A stretch of 43,659 nucleotides of DNA from a virus, in IMG/VR virus record IMGVR_UViG_3300050821_001247, positions 1 through 43,659 of that record; one strand, given 5' to 3'. The notes beneath the pieces were generated by a model. It saw only the letters and a program-made list of their open reading frames with translations, was not told the DNA's origin and did no database searches. Positions 40,278-43,659 of the stretch are shown here, in pieces (position 1 is the first letter of the stretch; each line of letters starts with the position of its first letter). Both the position numbers and the translations under genes were made by a program.

Positions 40278-41393
40278 TTAATCTCCATTAATAAGCTTCT
40301 TCGCATCCTCCGAATTCATGACTCCACCAACATAAAGAAAGACTGCGCACTTCCGTCCTCCGAAGCCTCCAACTGTACTTGTACTACCTCTTCGTGGGCT
40401 AAAGGAACCTGAATCTTTAATCTGAATCCAATTTGGACTTCTTTGATTGGATCGGATGTAGGCCGGATGATTGGGATAATTATGAAGTCTCTTTCCCAAA
40501 GCCTTATAGGCCGAGCCGACGGCATCAAGCAGCACATATGCCAAACCGAGTCCTTGGAAGTCCGGAAGCGTAACCACTCGACTGACTCCCATAATATCGG
40601 TAACCCGTGGGTGAGGACGGGTAAGTAGTCCAGCGAAACAAGCAATCTTGCCGTCGCAAAAGAGTCCATAACATCTCGCCGCCTTATTTAAATCCTGACT
40701 CATATAGTGATATTTAGCGAATAACTCCCAAGCTTCATATCGGACCCGACGGATTTCAACTTGAATTTTTGGTCTTGATTGAAGCTCCCTCCATTGGAAG
40801 CGAAGAGGGTCACCGGGTTCTATTATCCAATCTGGTTGGAGCCAGTCGATTATGTCGTAATGACAAGAAGCAGCAACAAGCTTCTTGTCAGTCCTTCGGA
40901 CATACTTACTTACAGCGTAACTGGTAATTTGGGCCACTTGCCTGTCCACGACAGAGGTGAACTCGTCAATGAGTATTGGGTCATCTCCAGACTTATCTCC
41001 GGACAATAAACGTCTTGCCACCTCAACTCGGAACTTTTCACCGTTTGAAAGAACCTCGTACGGACGAAGCCAAGCTGGAATTGTATTAAAGCCGACCGAC
41101 TGGCAAACATCAGTGATAGACTCCATCGACGCATCTGGAAAGTCATCGACCACGGATTTATTTCCCCATGTGAGAGGGTCAGGTTTTCCGAAGAAGTTTT
41201 CCAGGATAAGAGTCTTACCACTCCCCGAAGGCCCAACGATGAGTCCAACATTCCATTTCCTTTCTTCCAAGGGAACTTCTCCGCTTAGACAAACGGATAG
41301 TTTATCTTCGATGGGAAGATCGAACATCGAACCGAGCATTTCGACCCGAAGGGTTTTTTCGATTTCGACCGTCTTCTCAATATTTATTTTCAT
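40278..41393 (-). CDS. ABC-ATPase fused to GNAT acetyltransferase (COG2401-like)
   Basis: This 371-residue protein joins an ABC-type ATPase without membrane segments to an acetyltransferase. The ATPase shows Walker A GPSGSGKT (54-61), signature LSNGE (115-119), Walker B ILIDE (140-144) and switch histidine SCH (178). The C-terminal part has a GNAT-like core with VSRVVTLPDFQGLGLAYVLL (270-289), where QGLGLA is the acetyl-CoA loop. This fusion is the COG2401 type. ATG 41393 overlaps the ParB stop (ATGA). The modified target is unknown; it may be a base or a protein. Confidence 0.85.
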   Translation of the reverse strand: MKINIEKTVEIEKTLRVEMLGSMFDLPIEDKLSVCLSGEVPLEERKWNVGLIVGPSGSGKTLILENFFGKPDPLTWGNKSVVDDFPDASMESITDVCQSVGFNTIPAWLRPYEVLSNGEKFRVEVARRLLSGDKSGDDPILIDEFTSVVDRQVAQITSYAVSKYVRRTDKKLVAASCHYDIIDWLQPDWIIEPGDPLRFQWRELQSRPKIQVEIRRVRYEAWELFAKYHYMSQDLNKAARCYGLFCDGKIACFAGLLTRPHPRVTDIMGVSRVVTLPDFQGLGLAYVLLDAVGSAYKALGKRLHNYPNHPAYIRSNQRSPNWIQIKDSGSFSPRRGSTSTVGGFGGRKCAVFLYVGGVMNSEDAKKLINGD

Positions 41394-42154
41394 GCCACCA
41401 CCGGTTGACACTTTAGTCCAACGGAACGAAATTGAATTAACAAAGTTCGTTGTTCCTCTTCGTCTTTACATTCAATTAAAATCTTGTATTGCAGAGGCGT
41501 GACTACTTGCGGTTTCTGAGTTCCGAGAGCAATTTTCATAGCAAGTTCGAGCCGTCGTTTAGCCTCTTCCTTAGTGGGAGCTTTTTGGAGTTCTGGAATC
41601 TTCGTTATTAATGCAGCCATTTCTAAGTCTTGGGAGGTGGAAGCTGCGGATTCGTTAAGCATTGCAGCGAGTTTATTGACCCCGAACCCGGGCTGACTAG
41701 AAGATTTTTCAGAAGTTGAGGGTCTACCAACGATTGGGGCTCCGTGGATTTCCTGCATAATTGTGAGGAGCTTCTGTTTGCCCAAAACTTGCTCTTGCCA
41801 CGAGAGATCTTTACGACGAATATTTTCTTCCATTTCGATCGAAGACGCGAGGAGCTTCTTTTTCGGGTCATTTGATTCAAGCTCCGATCTCCAGACGTAA
41901 TGAACGGCATGTTCGAGTTCGGTCAAGCCGAGGGATTTGAGAGCCGTTAGGCGGCGTTCGCCTGCGATGATCTTTACGATTGGACCAGCCGGTAGAATAG
42001 GTCCGTTGTCTACCCAATCGTGTGTTAATACGATTGGCTCGATTAACCCGTTTTCTTTAATACTATTCGCAAGACCCGGAATGTCTCCTAAATCTTTTCG
42101 GATACGGTTTAATATTTGGATATCTTCGATCTGGACTTTCTGCGGAATTTCCAT
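41390..42154 (-). CDS. parB: ParB-like protein
   Basis: This 254-residue protein has the ParB/Srx-type N-terminal domain: IPGLANSIKENGLIEPIVLT (24-43), IIAGERRLTALKSLG (62-76; GERR is the CTPase/nuclease signature) and EMEENIRRKDLSWQEQ. A helix-rich middle (about 130-200) may be the HTH-containing portion, and the C-terminal 50 residues form a small domain. ParB proteins bind DNA and CTP. It is coupled to the ABC/GNAT gene and has AAGGAG just after a long hairpin (42171-42231). No ParA is visible. Confidence 0.85.
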   Translation of the reverse strand: MEIPQKVQIEDIQILNRIRKDLGDIPGLANSIKENGLIEPIVLTHDWVDNGPILPAGPIVKIIAGERRLTALKSLGLTELEHAVHYVWRSELESNDPKKKLLASSIEMEENIRRKDLSWQEQVLGKQKLLTIMQEIHGAPIVGRPSTSEKSSSQPGFGVNKLAAMLNESAASTSQDLEMAALITKIPELQKAPTKEEAKRRLELAMKIALGTQKPQVVTPLQYKILIECKDEEEQRTLLIQFRSVGLKCQPVVA

Positions 42155-42170
42155 ATATGTTTATCTCCTT

Positions 42171-42231
42171 AACACTAACGGAAATGAGGGCCCTCGGACG
42201 ACGTAAAGAGCCCTCGTTCCGCTTTAGTGTT
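42171..42231. other. Long imperfect hairpin before parB
   Basis: AACACTAA (42171-42178) pairs with TTAGTGTT (42224-42231), then CGGAA (42179-42183) with TTCCG, and GAGGGC with GCCCTC, giving about 19 pairs with small bulges and a loop of about 17 bases. On the minus strand it ends a few bases before the parB ribosome site, so it could regulate translation or mark a processing site. No T-run follows. Confidence 0.55.
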
Positions 42232-42249
42232 ATAGCTCAACCCCTTGGA

Positions 42250-42714
42250 CTACTTCGCTAAATTCTGCGGATGCTTCTTCGTGCATCCGGGGACCTGGCA
42301 CATCCATTGATCGACTGCGGGATTTGTTTTCCCGTTATAGGTTTTCTGCTTAATAAAAGCCTTGGCTACGCAGCCAGTTAGCGGTCCGACGTAGTCCCAG
42401 TGAGATGGGTCTTCTTCAGGACCATTAAAGTCTCCTGGCATAGTGAAGCCACCGTTCCCGTCTGGAGTAAGCTCAAATCCAAAGGCATGACAGAAGGCTT
42501 CGATAATCCAAGGGGCGCCGGCGTTGAGATTGTCATAAATTCGACGGCCAGTCTCCTTTTGATGATTAACAATCTTAACAATCGGATTTAAGTTTGTTGA
42601 GGTCTTTTCCTTCGAAAACTTTGGCTCAAATCCTTCGAGTCGAAGTTCATAAAGTCCTTCTTCAACCGGAGGTTTTTGTTCCAAACTTTCTTTTGAAAAC
42701 GACATTCTCGGCAT
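42250..42714 (-). CDS. Probable ssDNA-binding protein (DUF669-like)
   Basis: This 154-residue protein resembles DUF669-type phage proteins: a beta-strand N-terminal section (GLYELRLEGFEPKFSKEKTS), an IVNHQKETGRRIYDNL segment, and an acidic middle. It ends with CQVPGCTKKHP, a possible zinc site. AAGGAG precedes ATG 42714. It lies next to a Sak4-like ATPase, consistent with a recombination/replication pair. Confidence 0.65.
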   Translation of the reverse strand: MPRMSFSKESLEQKPPVEEGLYELRLEGFEPKFSKEKTSTNLNPIVKIVNHQKETGRRIYDNLNAGAPWIIEAFCHAFGFELTPDGNGGFTMPGDFNGPEEDPSHWDYVGPLTGCVAKAFIKQKTYNGKTNPAVDQWMCQVPGCTKKHPQNLAK

Positions 42715-42732
42715 TTTATTCTCCTTTTATTT

Positions 42733-43572
42733 TTACTTATTCCCATTTCGGGACTTGTGTTTCAAAATCATTTTCTCAATATCCGGTTCTTCAACTGGAT
42801 CCAAAAGCATCGTCGTGGCTGCATCCATCGTATAATCTGGCAAAGGGTAAACTCTCGGGAGATACCTTTGGCCAGACTGGGATGGAATTGGAGTGAGACG
42901 AACACGCCAAACTTCGTTGAAGTATTTAAGTAAACTTTTATATCTTACGGGATAGATCGAGACTTTACCAGTGTATTTTGGTTTCTCGTCTGTTGAATCC
43001 AAAGCCTCTTCGGCTACTTCGTGAAAAATGCAGAACACATTAATTGGAAGAGCGAATGCCTGAAAGACGGCTGACCCGACTCCGTCCATCTCGGCTCGCC
43101 ATGCATCGTAGTTTCGAGGGACTCTGACTTCAAGTCCTGGTCCGATCTTAACCTTTCGACAGAGATCAGCGTTATTGTAAGTTTCATAATCCATCATCAT
43201 CTTAGCGAAGCTGGACATCGAATCGAAGATGACACCGTCTATTATTGTTGGTGATTTTAGCTGAGGAAAGACTGGTAGTCCTTTCTTTGTTTTTAGTTGA
43301 CTTAAATCAAGAGAGGACGTAAGACCAGTCATAACATCCAAAACTTCCTCCGCTGCCTCTGGCATCTTTATACCGCCAGGGTCTTTGAAGGTTATGGCGT
43401 AAACGCCTTTCTTTCCAGCCACGGCTTCGGCTCGTTGGTCGAAGTCCAAGAAGAGCTTTATTCCGGGACTTGTGGAAGCGAGAACGGATTTACCATTCTT
43501 CTCCGGACCGATTATTGCTACGCGAAGTCGGCCAGTTGAAGATTCTGTTTCCATGTTACGACCTTCGATCAT
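42733..43572 (-). CDS. Sak4/RecA-like P-loop ATPase
   Basis: This 279-residue protein belongs to the phage AAA_24/Sak4-like group, single-strand annealing-type ATPases related to the RecA core. The Walker A motif GPEKNGKS is at residues 22-29, and the Walker B-like GVIFDSMSSF is at about 113-122. A C-terminal basic region follows. The ATG overlaps the TGA of the gene cut by the right edge (ATGA), with GGAGG upstream. It probably assists recombination-dependent replication with the DUF669-like partner. Confidence 0.75.
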   Translation of the reverse strand: MIEGRNMETESSTGRLRVAIIGPEKNGKSVLASTSPGIKLFLDFDQRAEAVAGKKGVYAITFKDPGGIKMPEAAEEVLDVMTGLTSSLDLSQLKTKKGLPVFPQLKSPTIIDGVIFDSMSSFAKMMMDYETYNNADLCRKVKIGPGLEVRVPRNYDAWRAEMDGVGSAVFQAFALPINVFCIFHEVAEEALDSTDEKPKYTGKVSIYPVRYKSLLKYFNEVWRVRLTPIPSQSGQRYLPRVYPLPDYTMDAATTMLLDPVEEPDIEKMILKHKSRNGNK

Positions 43573-43659
43573 TTAGCCTCCAAGGAAGCATCTTCTTCTT
43601 GAGATAGAAGAGGTTCACATTCCCACTCAGGGTTTATTCTTCGACAAACTAAGTTACGA
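43569..43659 (-). CDS. C-terminal end of a gene cut by the window edge
   Basis: An open frame enters from the right edge and ends at TGA 43571-43569, overlapping the ATG of the Sak4-like gene. The visible end (VCRRINPEWECEP and then an acidic tail) is 29 residues, with two cysteines. No identity can be assigned. Confidence 0.55.
   Translation of the reverse strand, partial: RNLVCRRINPEWECEPLLSQEEDASLEAK

Noticed and set aside
1-43659. CRISPR array, integrase, transposase, or diversity-generating retroelement
   Set aside because: No repeated spacer pattern, no tyrosine or serine recombinase, no transposase and no reverse transcriptase were seen among the translated frames.

Overview
The window is most of the genome of a tailed double-stranded DNA bacteriophage. 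It carries a large terminase, portal protein, HK97-like major capsid protein, a lysis cassette, a tail-nozzle-like protein, a beta-helix tail spike and very large Q/P-rich virion proteins. There is no tape measure, tail tube, tail sheath or integrase, so a lytic podovirus-like particle is the best fit. The host is unknown. Exported-type FN3, LamG and beta-helix proteins with N-terminal signal peptides resemble proteins common in Acidobacteriota, but that is a weak inference from recalled family flavour.

Layout. Leftward genes occupy 1-6748: a chain of small zinc-ribbon proteins, a small membrane protein, a J-domain protein, a von Willebrand A (VWA) protein and an FtsK-like translocase, followed by two unknown coiled or basic proteins. 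A regulatory region at 6749-7235 separates them from one long rightward late operon (7236-34693). That operon runs small terminase, zinc microproteins, an HNH endonuclease, large terminase, a membrane protein/lipoprotein cluster, portal, scaffold-like protein, capsid proteins, a lysis cassette (two small membrane proteins plus a Tlde1-like L,D-transpeptidase), a PurD-like ATP-grasp enzyme, tail and receptor-binding proteins, and internal/ejection-type proteins. A second leftward block (43659-34686) holds the replication genes: a Sak4/RecA-like ATPase, a probable ssDNA-binding protein, ParB, an ABC-ATPase/GNAT fusion, a uracil-DNA-glycosylase/3'-5' exonuclease fusion, an ASCH protein, a family-A DNA polymerase, a DUF3987-like ATPase, a GroES-like co-chaperonin and an HExxE protein.

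Both ends cut leftward genes. If the molecule is circular or circularly permuted, the two leftward blocks would form one early unit running 6748 to 1 and on through 43659 to 34686, opposite one late unit. The two end fragments do not join in frame as given, so at least a few bases are missing or the ends are real.

The most interesting points are: a UDG-Exo-Pol replicase broken into two genes with an ASCH gene between them; a ParB plus ABC-ATPase/acetyltransferase pair; an FtsK-like motor in one operon with a VWA protein and a J-domain protein, with a GroES-like protein elsewhere; a predicted three-way-junction RNA and long hairpins at 3449-3717; alternative stems ahead of an HNH gene that overlaps a terminase lacking an ATG start; and a Tlde1-type enzyme as the probable endolysin. 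All functions come from reading motifs in the sequence; no database search or folding program was run.
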